A stretch of 64,000 nucleotides of DNA from Strongylocentrotus purpuratus (GCF_000002235.5 NW_022145601.1:9195658-9259657), one strand, 5' to 3'; shown: positions 1-11,639, numbered from the stretch's first letter. Program-made: numbers and translations. Notes: a model not told the origin generated them from the sequence alone.

Positions 1-831
1 TCTTGTTCAAATCATGAAGCAAATATTATTATTATTTAAACAAAAAGAGAATCCCAGAAAAAAAAATCACGAATTGCCATGACAATATTCATTTCAATTT
101 TCACTGTTTCGGAGTCAGTTATCGGCATAGCGAACCAGTTTTCGGCCGCATGTACAAAGTCAATAGGAAGTGCGCGCACGCGCCGTGCGTTTCCGCGCTG
201 ATCTATAGTACTAGCGGGCGGAGCAGGTATCCCACGCCGGAGCTCGCCAGGCAGAAAACTAGTACTGCAGTGATCGGACATTGGAATCTGAATTAGACAG
301 AGATATCATGTGTGCGTTGCGGTGTCCGGCTGCATTGATTTAATACATGCGGTGAGATACTTTTGAGCTTGCGACCAGCACAAAATCGGGCTCTTAATCT
401 GAAAAATACTTGGAATAAAGCTCATTTTATGGTACCCATATTTCTTACAGACACGCGTAAGATACTCGATTTTTCAGATTCGGGTAGCGGGACCGCCGAT
501 TACATTGCTAAAATGTGATATTTTGGGATATATTTTTCATTGCAAATGTGGTTCTTCAGTGACTCTGGTATGGTATGGTATGTGTGGGATATGTGATATG
601 CTATTATGCGATGTATTTTAAAGGGATTTTACCATGCATCCAACCAATTGGCCGAAAACTGAAGCTGGTCGATTACCCCCTCCTTTACTCTACCCAAAAT
701 GAAGTAAATATTCATTAAATGTCTGAATAAAGATCATGAGTTAAAAGTTGTTATGTTTATTACCTGTTTCGTGTCAATTTTCTTGTTATTTTTGGAGTAT
801 TTTTCAGAAAAACCTTGATATTAGTATACAC
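1..831. other. No recognised gene; intergenic
   Basis: I see no recognisable gene. A GC-richer patch at about 120-270 gives an 81-codon open frame on the minus strand (36-281). Its product is of low complexity and resembles nothing I know, so it is not called. Confidence 0.5.
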
Positions 832-1052
832 TTTTTCACAGGTTTCACGGCAAACCGCTGCACAATACAAGTAGTCTACATACCGATGGTGAGTTGTTGG
901 CGGGCGTGCGCCTGTGTGAAGTTATCTACCGTAAGGTCTTAGATCCTCATTACTGTAGATAACTTCATACAGGCGCACGCCCGCCGCGCCCGCAACCCAC
1001 CATCGGTATGCACTTGTATTGTGCAACGGTTTGCCGTGAAACCTGTGAAAAA
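832..1052. repeat. Foldback inverted repeat, ~98-bp arms
   Basis: The left arm (832-930) is the reverse complement of the right arm (954-1052) with few mismatches, around a loop of about 23 bp. The arms begin TTTTTCACAGG and end CCTGTGAAAAA. They are GC-rich in an AT-rich setting, as in a foldback MITE. No target-site duplication is certain. Confidence 0.8.
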
Positions 1053-1837
1053 CCTGGTTCTTTGAAACTCTCACATAAGATTGTGAACACACACTTGTCT
1101 ATACCGCTCTGTTCCCTTCTTGTTATTGAAAGAGTCAAACAAGCCAGTTACATGTAAAGGGACTTGGTAACATTGTTCAGGTGAGAGATAGTAAGGTAGT
1201 GACTTAAATGTATAGGTATGGAAATAAACGAAATGAAAATGAAATGTTACAGTTCTACATGTACAATTAAAGATATTCTGAAAATTTGAGTGAAAACAGA
1301 CCATTATTAATGATACAAATTGGGAAAAACTGATCTGATCGATTCCTTAATTCTCTCAACTACATGTACATTATTAAAATTTAATTCCATTTTAGGTGAA
1401 TGTAAATTGTCACAGGGCAATAAATTGGCTCTTCATACCGTTCCAGACATTTAAGCATTTAATAGCCTGTTTTATGTCTTTTTTTCATAAAGAATGGTTG
1501 GGAGAATTTGCTGTTAATCACTATTAGAGGGTGTTGCACAGTGACGCCTTTAAAGAAAACCATAGATATCTTTGTGGTTTGAGTATTTTGTCAGGACTTT
1601 TTGCATCTCGGAGGGTTAGTACAGTAGAAGGAATATAATAAGTAACATTTTATACAAGTTTTCATCAACCTTCAAGAATGTTACCGAGTCACTTTAAGGA
1701 AAACGGATTGTACCTCAATGTTAAGAAGACAAAGATCATGATATATGTGGAGGAAAGAATGACCATCATACATGTACATGTATTCAGGCTGATGGAGGGG
1801 ACATTAAAGTAGTCAACACTTGTACATATACCTGGAG
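1053..1837. other. No gene seen
   Basis: AT-rich sequence without a supported coding exon or clear repeat. Short open frames on both strands look random. Confidence 0.4.
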
Positions 1838-1969
1838 GGCATTTCACAAAACCTTTTTTCAATGACAAATGACAAATATCATTGACAAATCTGCTGACAA
1901 CAAATCAGAAGCAAAAAACAAAAAACAAAAACTGTCATTTGCCACTGATGACAAGTTTTGTGAAAGGCC
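1838..1969. mobile_element. Short MITE with GGC-TTTCACAAAAC ends
   Basis: The left end GGCATTTCACAAAAC is mirrored by GTTTTGTGAAAGGCC at the right end, a 15-bp terminal inverted repeat with one mismatch around a 132-bp element. The inside is low-complexity and non-coding. I infer a non-autonomous DNA transposon; no transposase or clear target duplication is visible. Confidence 0.6.
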
Positions 1970-2022
1970 TTCCTGGGCTCTCTGATGGTGGGATGGTGGT
2001 GGAAGCTCTGGTGGACGCCTCT

Positions 2023-2203
2023 CAGGGCTTAAATTAATTCAAGGCCATGGCCGTGGATGCCCCTTTGATTGGCCTCAATGCCCCTCTCATTGGCCTTGGA
2101 GATTTTGTGTGCCCTTTCCAATTCTTCCAATTTGTGCTGTAATATAGGAATGTGCCCTACAGAAAAGTGGCCTTGCCCTAAAAATATTGAAATTTAAGGC
2201 CTG
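2023..2203. mobile_element. hAT-like short inverted-repeat element (putative)
   Basis: The left end CAGGGCTTAAATT is matched in inverted form by AATTTAAGGCCTG at the right end, and inner GGCC/CCTTGCC stretches also pair. The CAGG start resembles hAT ends, but I see no 8-bp target duplication, so the class is uncertain. Confidence 0.4.
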
Positions 2204-2689
2204 GTCTCGCATGGCTACATCATCTCCCACAAGCCTTACTGACATCTGGGAAGACAGAGGGATCTCTCAAGGAACACCAAGATTCATATGATGAATGCTT
2301 TGGTCTTTCCAATCCCTACATAAATGGGTCAGAGACGTAGGCTCTTGGAGCAGCACATACATGTACTGTAGATGTAGAAAGAAAATCCACGCTTTCGATT
2401 TTTGAAATGTGGTGTTGGAGGGGGATGCTGAGGATATCCTGGAAGGTTCATAAATCAAATGATTTGTCACGAATCAAATTGGAGCGAAGGTCACCCTATG
2501 CTAGAAGATAGCAGGGAAAAAAATACTTAAAAAAATTGCTTGCATGAAAATAACACTCTTTAATTTGTTTTGCATTGAACTCTATGCAAATTTTTTGTGG
2601 GCTTTTTTATGACTTTCGGAGGCTCTTTTTAGCATTTCGGGGGCTAAATTGCTTCGAGCCCCCGTGAATTTTTTTCACTGGAAGATAGA

Positions 2690-3022
2690 TAAGAACAAGT
2701 TGCAATGTTTTGGACACATTTCTAGGAGTGAAGGTCAGGAAGGTAACATCCTGGAGATGATCATTACCGAAGGTCATTACCCAAGGTCATTACCCAAGGT
2801 CATTACCCAAGATTATGTTGAGGGTCAACGAAAACATGATAGGCTAAAAGTTTGATGGGCTGACGGAATAAAAGAGATTACTGGCATGAACATCTGCAAA
2901 GCTAATCGCTATGCCCAGGATAGAAACTTGTGGTTGGAACGTCATCATCAATAGGGTCACAAAGGGTCAGTCATGACTGGTAGGACTAGGGTCACAAAGG
3001 GTCAGTCATGACTGGTAGGAGG
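2690..3022 (+). mobile_element. 3' end of a degraded LINE retrotransposon
   Basis: On the plus strand, the words KNKLQCFGHISRSEG, then GQRKHDRLKV, then WADGIKEITGMNICKANRYA and AQDRNLWLERHH appear in order, with an in-frame stop. This series matches the C-terminal tail of LINE reverse transcriptases (RLRWFGHV ... GRPKKRW.DDI ... A.DR..WR), downstream of the catalytic domain. A small AAGGTCATTACCC tandem expansion interrupts it at about 2769-2811. The 3' tail carries a 33-bp sequence twice (2953-2985 and 2988-3020), as is common in LINE 3' ends. Only the last ~90 codons remain, so it is a dead fragment. The clade cannot be fixed. Confidence 0.7.
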
Positions 3023-3148
3023 ACGACAACATGTAAATTTATGCTCCCTCTGCTTTTAGGAGGGATCAGCAACAAATTAGTGCTTGTTATATTCTGTACA
3101 TTGTATGCCGATCAACAGATCAGTGGATCGTAAAGGAAAGAGATGAGA

Positions 3149-3523
3149 TACAGTAATTGGCGGTGTATAAACCGCCCTCGTGTATTAACCGCACCCCTCT
3201 TTTTCGCCCGACTCTGTCGGCAGCAAGTCAGGTCATTAAAAAAACAGTAGAGGACCTAGGATAGAATCTTGTGGTACGCTGTGTAATAGAAGAAAAATTG
3301 GAGGAATTACTGTATTATTATATAAACTACATATTGAGATCTATCAGAAAGATTACTTTCAAACCAAGATGATAGACAAATTAGAGTGTTGTTCTAGTTT
3401 CCGAGTGGTGAGCCAACCCACCGATTACTGAGCTGGGAGACATTGCCAGGCATAGCGCCAGGTAGAGGGGAATAAATTGAAACTTTTAAAAAAAGTGCGG
3501 TTTATACACCGTTAATTACGGTA
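3149..3523. mobile_element. MITE with GGTGTATAAACCGC inverted ends
   Basis: The left end (TACAGTAATTGGCGGTG...) and the right end (...CACCGTTAATTACGGTA) form a ~27-bp terminal inverted repeat around 375 bp of non-coding DNA. A second, partial copy of the right end lies at 11640-11675, which supports a dispersed family. The class is unknown. Confidence 0.65.
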
Positions 3524-4151
3524 CATGAATTGTAGCCAGAATGCCAGATGCTGTATAACCTGGCACACTTGTGAGTTCAGAGAGGATTAGTATTTGTGAG
3601 CAATGTCTGCAAAACAAAACATATTACAAATATTTTAAGGCAATGCAATATGGGTAATTTTAGTGAAATACGGTAATACGATATCACCTCTTACAAAAAC
3701 AAAAATAGAAACCTTAAAAACTGTGGAATCGCATAGAAACATGTACAAGTAAACCCCCGCAACCCAACAAAAACTTTGCTTTACAAATTTTAATGAAAGA
3801 GCAAACATTTTTGATACTTGAATGTACCAGTAAAACATTTTTCTGAAATTTTACTGGCCCGGGCCAATGGACCATTGGTGTCGAGTTTTCGTGAAAATCT
3901 GATTTTTCTCCCCCCAATTTTTTTTTTAAGGATACTCAGTCTGTTTTTTTTTTGTCAAGAGGTTGGCATCTCTGGTAGAGTTGGCACATGTACTGTACAG
4001 GTGTATATCATTTATTTTTTAATATGTAATGTAGTAATAGTGTAGTACCTATTTGTAAATAATTTATGTACATGTACATGTACATGTATGTGGTAAATTG
4101 ATGTAGTAAATAATACTGATAGCATGTGTTTCTCTTTTTTCTTTCTCAGGG
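3524..4151. other. No gene seen; TACATGTA cluster
   Basis: AT-rich sequence with no supported exon. TACATGTACATGTACATG occurs near 4070-4088, one of the densest clusters of the palindromic word found through the window. Confidence 0.4.
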
Positions 4152-4337
4152 AACCATCATGGGGAGCCAATGTACAGACTGATTGCCTCACTGAAGGTCA
4201 AAGGTCACTCCCTCATCAGGCAAAGGCTTCCTGATATATTCCGGAGTTACCAAGGTTACATTGAAGTTAGACTGATCGACCTCAGTACCAGGATAAACTT
4301 GGGCCCAAATACTTGCCATTCTGAACTGGGATTGTAA
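4152..4337 (+). other. Possible transposon-derived exon fragment
   Basis: An open stretch of 61 codons follows a plausible splice acceptor (pyrimidine-rich tract ending CTCAG at 4149) and closes with TAA. The piece MYRLIASLKVKGHSLIRQRL faintly recalls the helix-turn-helix segment upstream of the integrase core in animal transposon-derived proteins (IASLR..GH.VQR.RVR). The match is weak and the rest is unrecognised. It could equally be 5'UTR of the liprin gene just downstream. Confidence 0.2.
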
Positions 4338-4702
4338 TGTCTTTATCAAGGCAAGATGCCATTTTTATACAGAATTACATGAACATGTAAATCAGTTTGA
4401 AATGTACATTACATAGGGGTAGCGTGTGTCACCTATGATTTTCTTCAGATTTTTCTTTTTTCATCGTTTATTTCCAAAAGGTTTTTATAAAAATTGCTTT
4501 ATATTGTGACAATTCCATTATGCGCGTTACATGAAACTAATATTTATATCATATTGGAAACAAAGTTTTGCACCGTAGTGAAATTGAATTCAGAATATAT
4601 GGAGTGATATCTCTGAGCTTGGAAGGTGCTAAACTCAAATTGGATCCTCATTTGGAATATTATTAACTTTATTCTCTGGGATTTGTGAAAGAGAAAGTAG
4701 AC

Positions 4703-4939
4703 ATGATGTGTGATGTCATGCCAACAATATCGGAGGATGGCGTAAGTTTGCGGGACTCCACGCTCGGTGACGACGCAAACTTTGAGCAGTTGATGGTAAA
4801 CATGCTCGAGGAACGCGATCGTTTGATGGAAACGCTTCGTGAGACGCAGGACTCATTAGCAATCACTGAGCAACGCGTAGACGAAGTAGAGAAGGAACGT
4901 GATCTGCTACAGAAACAGATGTCCTCTAATCTACCCCGT
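4703..4939 (+). CDS. Liprin-alpha, first coding exon
   Basis: The exon encodes 79 residues starting MMCDVMPTISED, followed by MVNMLEERDRLMETLRETQ and a heptad-rich stretch (ITEQRVDEVEKERDLLQKQM). This is the conserved N-terminus of liprin-alpha, the presynaptic active-zone scaffold that binds LAR-type phosphatases, RIM, ELKS and KIF1A through its coiled coil and C-terminal SAM domains. The ATG at 4703 is chosen because liprin-alphas start MMC; an upstream in-frame codon at 4685 is only GTG. The exon ends SNLPR and is followed directly by GTAAGT at 4940, a consensus donor in phase 0, where vertebrate genes also break (SALPQ). No later exon was found downstream, so the first intron is very long, or the exon is isolated. 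Family identity is near certain; which paralogue is not determined. Confidence 0.92.
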
Positions 4940-7266
4940 GTAAGTATATCGATTCAATATCTTCAGAAAACAATTTTTAAAAGCCCCCCCCCCCCCCCCC
5001 CCACTGATTTGCTGACTTCCTTTTCCCTTTTGGAAAATTCCATTTCTCTGCAATACTTACAGAAATATGATTAAATCTGTTTGCCTTGTGGAGATTGTAC
5101 GTACATGTAGTGATTAGTGCATTATTACTAGAAAATAACACCCATAAACATAAACATGTAGATATTGCCTGTGTTTATGCGTTCTGGTTCATATGAGTCA
5201 AAAAGAGAGCTGTGATTCTGTGGAAGTTAGTGTATGGAGGATTCAATTTTGTATGTGTGTCGCATTATCCCAGCCTGAATACGATTGGATATTAAAGAGA
5301 GTGTGTCATGACGAGACCACATTGTATGTGTCTTTCCCGTGGGCCTACTTGCGGCCAATCCGGTATAATATGACTACGGATGACCGAACTGCAGCATTCA
5401 CGTGCGTGCAACATACGCAAAACCGAAGCGCGAGGAGAAGTTCGGTCTATTTCGTGAACGCTATCGCGCGTTGGCCCAGTTAATCAAGTCTAATCGTTTA
5501 TGTGCAGTTGTCCAAAAGAAAATGTACTGTACAGTAGATGACATTAACCAGTATTTCCCATCATACACTCCCTTTAAAGATTAACAAGTTTCAGTTTTGT
5601 GACCGAGTCTCTAGTATGTGTGGGTGTGTATACAATGCTAAACTTGATTCTTCACAGACTTTATAATAGCTTAGCAGCGCTAATCTTTTACTCCATTGTT
5701 CACATTCATGGTGTTCATGACTGACATGTTTTGTTTCTTAGCAGCCCCTTTCTTCAAAGCTCATCCTTGGACTGAGTTGATGTAGCTAAATGGGCCGTGC
5801 AACCAAACTAGAATACATTGCTCTTAAAACGAAAAGTCATGAACATGTAGACTGTAGCATGAATACATTGTTCTGAATGTTAATCAGCTTTAGGTCACTG
5901 GAATTGAATAGAAGTCTCTTCAAGTCAGGAAACTCGGGATTATTAAACTTGATCTTCTTGGGTCATCTTTCATTAGTTTGTTTTATAGCAGTTCACTTTA
6001 AGTGCGAGAGAAGGGAACCTCTGTACAGTACTTGTAATTAAAAAAACATTTTCTGTGGTGAGGGGAGAAGAAAAAAACAAAAATATTCAAACCGATTCAT
6101 TCAATGAATTCCAGCTACCTGAGTGTAGATGTACTGTACAGTACATGTACCAGTAGTCATCTCAGCTGTACTGTAGCCCCCCCTCCCCCTTCCCCCTGTA
6201 GCGTACACACGTATAGATCTAGATACAAAAGAAGTGTGGTTAAGCTGGACTGTACATGTACAATGTAGGTGCTTCGGGTTCGTCTTGATGAATGAGAGGT
6301 GACAGGTTAGTGTATACTGTTTTGTTTATGTTTTAAACTGAGATGAGAGATTGAGGTCATCTGTGACAGTTATAAAAACAACCTGATTAATGGTTATTAT
6401 ATCTGGCACAGTCTGTACGACATGTAGGGCATTGTAAACCCGAAAGTGTAAAGGGTATGGTGGTCAGGTCTTGTATATTTTACTGGTTTGAGATGATCCA
6501 TTTTTTAAGCCAGACATTTCGTTTAGAATATTTTTTTCAATTATTTAATGATAATTAATTGTTTTGATTATTATACAAATAATACACAGCTCAGTAAGAG
6601 CATTGGTAAGAAATTACCCAGACAACTTTGGAACAGTCTAACGTTTGGACTGTCTTGAAGGTACCCAGTGTGGGTAATTTTACTGATTCCCGAATAAAAT
6701 TATGTGTATTATTTGTTTTAAAAGATTATGTTTTATTTGTTTTATAAAATGATAATAATAATAATAATAATTGATTCTTATTGAGCGCTACTACAGACAA
6801 GCTGATCAGAGCGCTCTACAACAGAAAAGAAACATACAAATCATATCAGTTAAACAAGGAACAGTATTTTAAGATATTATGAACGAAAAGAAAATTTAGC
6901 TACTCAAAAAGTACATTATGGATTCAAGATGGAAAGAGTTGGGTTTATTTGTTTTATTTGTTTTGTAAAATGATGTTTTATAACATGATTTTACTAATTG
7001 CCGGTCATTAGCATTTGATAATGACCGGTTATTATCAAAATTATGTGTTAGGCAAAATAAATGCCTGGTCACATGTACGCTCTCGACCAATCATTTGATT
7101 AGGATCCAAGTCATCATCTTATAAAAGATTCTACCATAGTATCAGTGAGCATTTTATGGAAGTCTTAAATACCACCAAACTGTAGTTTACACTGTGTTTT
7201 AAAGGATTGTGCCTGTAAACAATGCCCCTGTTTAAAATTTTGTTTGAAGGATTTGAGTCATTGGAC
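4940..7266. other. Probable liprin-alpha intron 1; no exon recognised
   Basis: This stretch holds a C-run (about 4983-5002), a pyrimidine/C patch near 6176-6200, an (AAT)n run near 6751-6770 and many TACATGTA words. A GC-richer segment at 5380-5530 reads through KREEKFGLFRERYRALAQLI on the plus strand without stops, but I recognise no family and see no good splice borders. No second liprin exon (EFA.LTKEL...) was found. Confidence 0.4.
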
Positions 7267-7639
7267 TTAAAGAGGCATGTTCCCCGTATTCCAGAGGGCG
7301 TTCAAAATACGTACCCGCTGGCGGACGGTGCTAGCTGCCTATTGACACCAACATAATACGGCTCTTACGCAGATGGCATGTTCCGAATGCCCGGACAATA
7401 CCGATTATCGCATACATGTGCCGAAGTAATGCCAATCGCAGTTCGGCTCTAAGATTCGGCTGCTGTTTCCGCCCACTTCGTGACGTCGCGATCGTCAGCG
7501 ATCAGCTGGCTTGGCGAAGGCAGGCCAAGCCGCGCGTACTTTGATTGACAGCTGTATGCAAATTAGAAGTCGATCTTCGGAACCAAGATGGCGATGACCA
7601 GAGCAGCGCAACTACACTGCGGGGACGATGCTCCTTTAA
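7267..7639. mobile_element. TTAA-flanked GC-rich MITE
   Basis: The ends read TTAAAGAGGCATGTTCCCCG on the left and, inverted, TTAAAGGAGCATCGTCCCCG on the right, an imperfect ~20-bp inverted repeat. TTAA at both ends is the target duplication used by piggyBac-type and some Kolobok-type elements. The 373-bp body is much more GC-rich than its surroundings. It contains TGACGTCG (CRE-like), ATGCAAAT (octamer) and AAGATGGCG (YY1-like) at 7480-7600. No transposase is present. Confidence 0.7.
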
Positions 7640-8735
7640 CTTGTTAGGGTTCTTTTTAGGTGAACCCCGAGAATATACAGTATTGTAATAAAGCCCAGCA
7701 GTAAAATAACTCCCTTCTATACTGTACAATGCAGCTAAAACAGGAAACTGGAGTACAGTAGATTTCTTCTGGTTATGGAGACCATTGAGTTGTGCTTTGA
7801 TAAAGACCTCAATGATATTAAAGAGAATAGGAAAGCAGGCTTCTAAACCACTTGATATGAATCTATCTCACACTCACACACAATCTATCATGATTAAACC
7901 AAGTCGTCAGCCAGCCAGCCAGCCAGCCATTCAGTCTGTTAGTACAGATAGAACATGTACAGTACGCATACATGTACATGTACATTGTACATTGATTGTA
8001 TTAAAACTCAGTTACAGCATACAGTGTACATTGAACATGTACTTTGTATAGTACATGATGCTGTATTTAAAGATACACAGTGAATTGTGATCATACCATT
8101 TACTTTGGAGGTCCGGGGGGGGGGGGGGGGGGGGGGGGGTGGCTAACAGGATGAAGTCCTGTAAATTCAGAGGATTTTGAGTGCACTTCACATGTGCATA
8201 ATTATTGCATTGAAGAATTTGTTTATTAGATCAAGTCTTGGAGTGAAATCATTGAATCACATTTGAGGTAAAGCACTATACATGTACATGTAGGTTCTGT
8301 TTGAAGCTCATATTTAGATACATGTACATGAAACCCTTAACTCAGGGATTAATACACTGTAAAGGTCTGTGTTAATGAGGCATATTTCAAGATGGTATTC
8401 TCATCTTTTGAGTCTTATTTGGAAGTTGAACTTTGAAAGTGATACACTGAATGTGGCATGTAATAAATCATCTTGTCTGCTAGGTGAGAGCAAGAAGGAT
8501 TTTCATTCCTATGATTTAACACAGAGTTAATGTCATTCTAGCTCTCAATTGGTTCACTAAGTACCAAGCTCTACTGTGACATCACACTGAGTCTATTGGA
8601 GTATTTGGTTTGGTTAATATCCTTAGGCCAATGTCTCTTGTGTTCTCAAGGGATTGGGTGTATGACGTCATACAGAGGCTATATCAAGCCACTTTGCATT
8701 CTAAATAGGGGAACAGTGCAGAGAAAGGGGTTGGT
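7640..8735. other. No gene; simple repeats and TACATGTA words
   Basis: Contains a (CAGC)n run near 7908-7929, clustered TACATGTA near 7967-7986 and an uninterrupted G-run at about 8117-8139. No exon is supported. Confidence 0.45.
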
Positions 8736-8764
8736 GAGAAGAGAGAGAGAGAGAGGGAGGGAGG

Positions 8765-8795
<31 letters not shown>

Positions 8796-8805
8796 AGAGA
8801 GAAAG
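8736..8805. repeat. GA-rich microsatellite
   Basis: A run of about 70 bp of (GA)n with GGGA and GAAA interruptions. Arginine/glutamate and serine/leucine open frames across it are artefacts of the repeat. A shorter (GA)n tract lies at about 9738-9761. Confidence 0.9.
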
Positions 8806-9309
8806 TGTGTAGTGTAGTGTGAGGATGGTAAAGGAAGAGTAGAAGAAAGAAAAGAGAAGAGTACATGTAGGCTTTTTTAATTTAAAAAAGAGGATGGCAG
8901 CTGTACATGTACTCTGTGTACAGTGTAAATGGTGGTTTAAATTTGAAATGGGTGATGATCAAATAGTATTGTAAGTATATACATGTACACAGTTAACAAG
9001 TGATTTTAATAGGACTACTGTATGTACATACCCAATTGTAAAATGTAACTTTGATGTCTTTTGTGTTGCTTCTAACTCAAGAATGAAAGGTGGATTGGTG
9101 AATTAGGGTCTTTGTTGAGTAGATGTAGGCTTTAATGTGTAACATTCTCAAGAAACATACATCGGGACAAATCCATTTTTCACATGCTTAGAAAAATTAC
9201 ATAATTTGGAAAGAATTTGAATGATTTAGTTCAACATGTAAACTGTATACAAAATAAAGAATAATACTGTGAACAGATGGTCTACACTACGTGTACAGTA
9301 TATACACTA

Positions 9310-9447
9310 GAGAAACGGTACACCATCGGCTTGATGAGGAAGCAGTTTTTTATCAACAGAGTTGTGGATTTGTGGAACAGTCTTCCTGAATATGTTATCA
9401 CAGCAACTTCTGTAAACTGTCCAAGGAATAGAATAGATAAATACTAA
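9310..9447 (+). mobile_element. CR1/jockey-like LINE C-terminal fragment
   Basis: On the plus strand, RKQFFINRVVDLWNSLPEYV followed by TSVNCPRNRIDKY matches the extreme C-terminus of jockey/CR1-group reverse transcriptases (R..FF..RVV.LWNSLP..VV...SVN.FK.RLD.). Only about 45 codons remain, with no RT core. It is a dead 3' remnant; sequence after the stop is short and TACATGTA-rich. Confidence 0.75.
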
Positions 9448-9939
9448 AAAACTTGATTTTGTAAGAGCCTGTACAGTATACATTGTAGAGTGTACAGTAT
9501 GTAAGCTGTACAGCTGATATTGCAAGTTTGCTCACACTTGTGCCCTTTCCCACTTTATTTAATTAATTCATTAGAAAAGACAAGAATAATATATAACCAC
9601 TGAAGAAGACATGTACGATCAATGAACAGGCATTTCTATTAGGTTTATGGTCCTATATAGAATCGCTGGATTAATGTTAAGTAAAAGTTGAGATTCCAGA
9701 GAGGGTGGGAGAGAAAATAAGTTGTGAGTTAGAGGAAGAGAGAGAGAGAGAGAGAGAGAGGAAGAGGAGAAAGAACAAATATAAAGGGAGGTTTATGTGT
9801 ACAAATGACTATGAAAAAGGAGCACAGGTTCTTTAATCTGATGTACATGTACACAGCCTTGTGTAGAATTTCTATCCTATTTTGAATCTTGGTAAAAGGC
9901 ATTCACTCTGCCTAAAATCATGTGTACATGTACAATGTA

Positions 9940-10053
9940 GGAATATGAGCTTTGGGACAAACTACCTTCAAACTGTCAGACTCTCAACCAGTTCAAAAAT
10001 TGTCTTGAGACACATTTATTCAAAATTGCTTTTGACTTTCTATTGAGATGAGA
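9940..10053 (+). mobile_element. Second LINE C-terminal fragment
   Basis: On the plus strand, YELWDKLPSNCQTLNQFKNC then LETHLFKIAFD matches the C-terminal signature of L2/CR1-type LINE reverse transcriptases (LWN.LP......L..FK..LKT.LF..AF). It is distinct from the fragment about 500 bp upstream, so two separate insertions or two families are likely. No catalytic domain remains. Confidence 0.7.
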
Positions 10054-11005
10054 TGTTCATGTGAGTTTGATTATGTTTCTCACATGTTTTTACCACTTGA
10101 TCTCTTTGACTCAGAAACACAACATCATGGTACTGTAGCTTGCGTACATTACAGTACGTACATGTAGGCCTATATGAACATGTACATGTAGTATGTACAA
10201 TGTAAAGGAATTAACACTTCCTTCTTACTGTTACATGTACGCCAAGACACAATTGACCAAAAAGTACAACAACAAAAATGGTTTAATTTTTAGTTACATT
10301 GTGTAGGAGAAAAAGAAAATGCAGGGAGGAAATTTATTATAACCAAGATTTCCCTTCCTCAAATGTAGCTTTAATTATCAAATGTGCAGTGTACATGTAG
10401 TATTTAGAATACAATAAAACATGTTTATCTTTGCAAGAATTTGTGTGTAATTTCTCTAATCATAATGCAATAATGATTTCATGTATTTCCTGGTATGCCT
10501 ACATGCATGTACATGTAGGTTGTACCTTTTTATCCTAATACGTTACATTGGCGAGTCCACAGGATATCAATGTATCTTACTATCAACACTATTGCAGGAC
10601 ATTGTTCATTGAACTGTACACAATGATGGTACAGTGTACCGTAGTATAAAAGGAAAGCAATTGATAATACACTCAGGCCCTAGAAATCCAATGCATTAGA
10701 GACTGCAACCTTATAAATGAATGAGAGACTTTGCGTGCATGCTTAGAATACATTCTATGTATTGTAGGTTATACCATGGACCTAAAACACAAATGGTTAT
10801 TCGCATGTTCCCTATACATGTACATGTAGGCACAGGGGTCATTTACATTTACAGTATTCTCTGCTCTCAGTTCATAGGAGGCTTTCACACTAATCCATAG
10901 CTCAGATTTGAATAGTTATCCTTCTTCTCACCTGGCTTCAAATGCATCCATGGTCTTGCTCCTCCTACTGTATTGTACACTGTATCAACGTGTACAGTGT
11001 ATCTA
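10054..11005. other. No gene seen
   Basis: AT-rich, non-coding in appearance, with repeated ACATGTACATGTA words (for example near 10178, 10506 and 10818). No exon or large repeat is supported. Confidence 0.4.
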
Positions 11006-11565
11006 GGGTGCGTTCAAGCAATTTTTGTCTCGCCTGCGTAGCAAAAAGCTTTTCTGGTGATGGTGACAGTGACGGCGGAGGCGTCAACATCAAAAAACAT
11101 TACCTAAGTTCAATATTCAATGAAATTTGGACTAAAGGGGTATCAAGTATCCCGAATCATGTGAGGAGAAGATAGAATCACAAACATGAATCACAAATCA
11201 AAACGCCGTCAAAAACTTGGTTACTGCGGGAGAGCGTTCAAGTGATTTTCATCAACGCTGATTCTCGCTCATTTCAAGCCCAGCCACTGCTCATCACACT
11301 GTGTAGTTTGACCAAGGAAGTATACAAACTGTAGGTCAACTTCGCTGCGTGCTTTCTGTCTGTGTTTACGGTTGACTGTCGGTCAAACTGGAACGAGGCA
11401 CGATAATGACGTCATAGAATCATGATTGAGATCTCTGTTCGTCCAAGCGAATTTTAGCGACCGTGATTCTGCAGAATCACGATACAAAACTTTTTCAGTG
11501 TTTCATGTTTGCGTTTTTAAACACGTTTATTTTTACGACCAACAAAAAATCGCTTGAACGCAACC
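11006..11565. mobile_element. DNA transposon remnant, GCGTTCAAGC inverted ends
   Basis: The left end GGGTGCGTTCAAGCAATTTT and the inverted right end GGTTGCGTTCAAGCGATTTT form a terminal inverted repeat of about 25 bp with few mismatches. A further GCGTTCAAG copy lies inside near 11233. A segment at about 11040-11170 (GACGGCGGAGGCGTCAACAT and onward) looks like a separate repeat nested within. No transposase frame survives. Confidence 0.6.
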
Positions 11566-11639
11566 GTGTTTTAAACTAAACGTCTTTGAATTCTGTGATT
11601 CTAGGGCACCCTGACTTTTGATGTTACCAGCGGTAAAAG

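Noticed and set aside
8684-8866. Ser/Leu-rich and Arg/Glu-rich frames over GA/CT tracts here and at 26549, 30438, 49422, 50362 and 53692
   Set aside because: Pure products of dinucleotide repeats.
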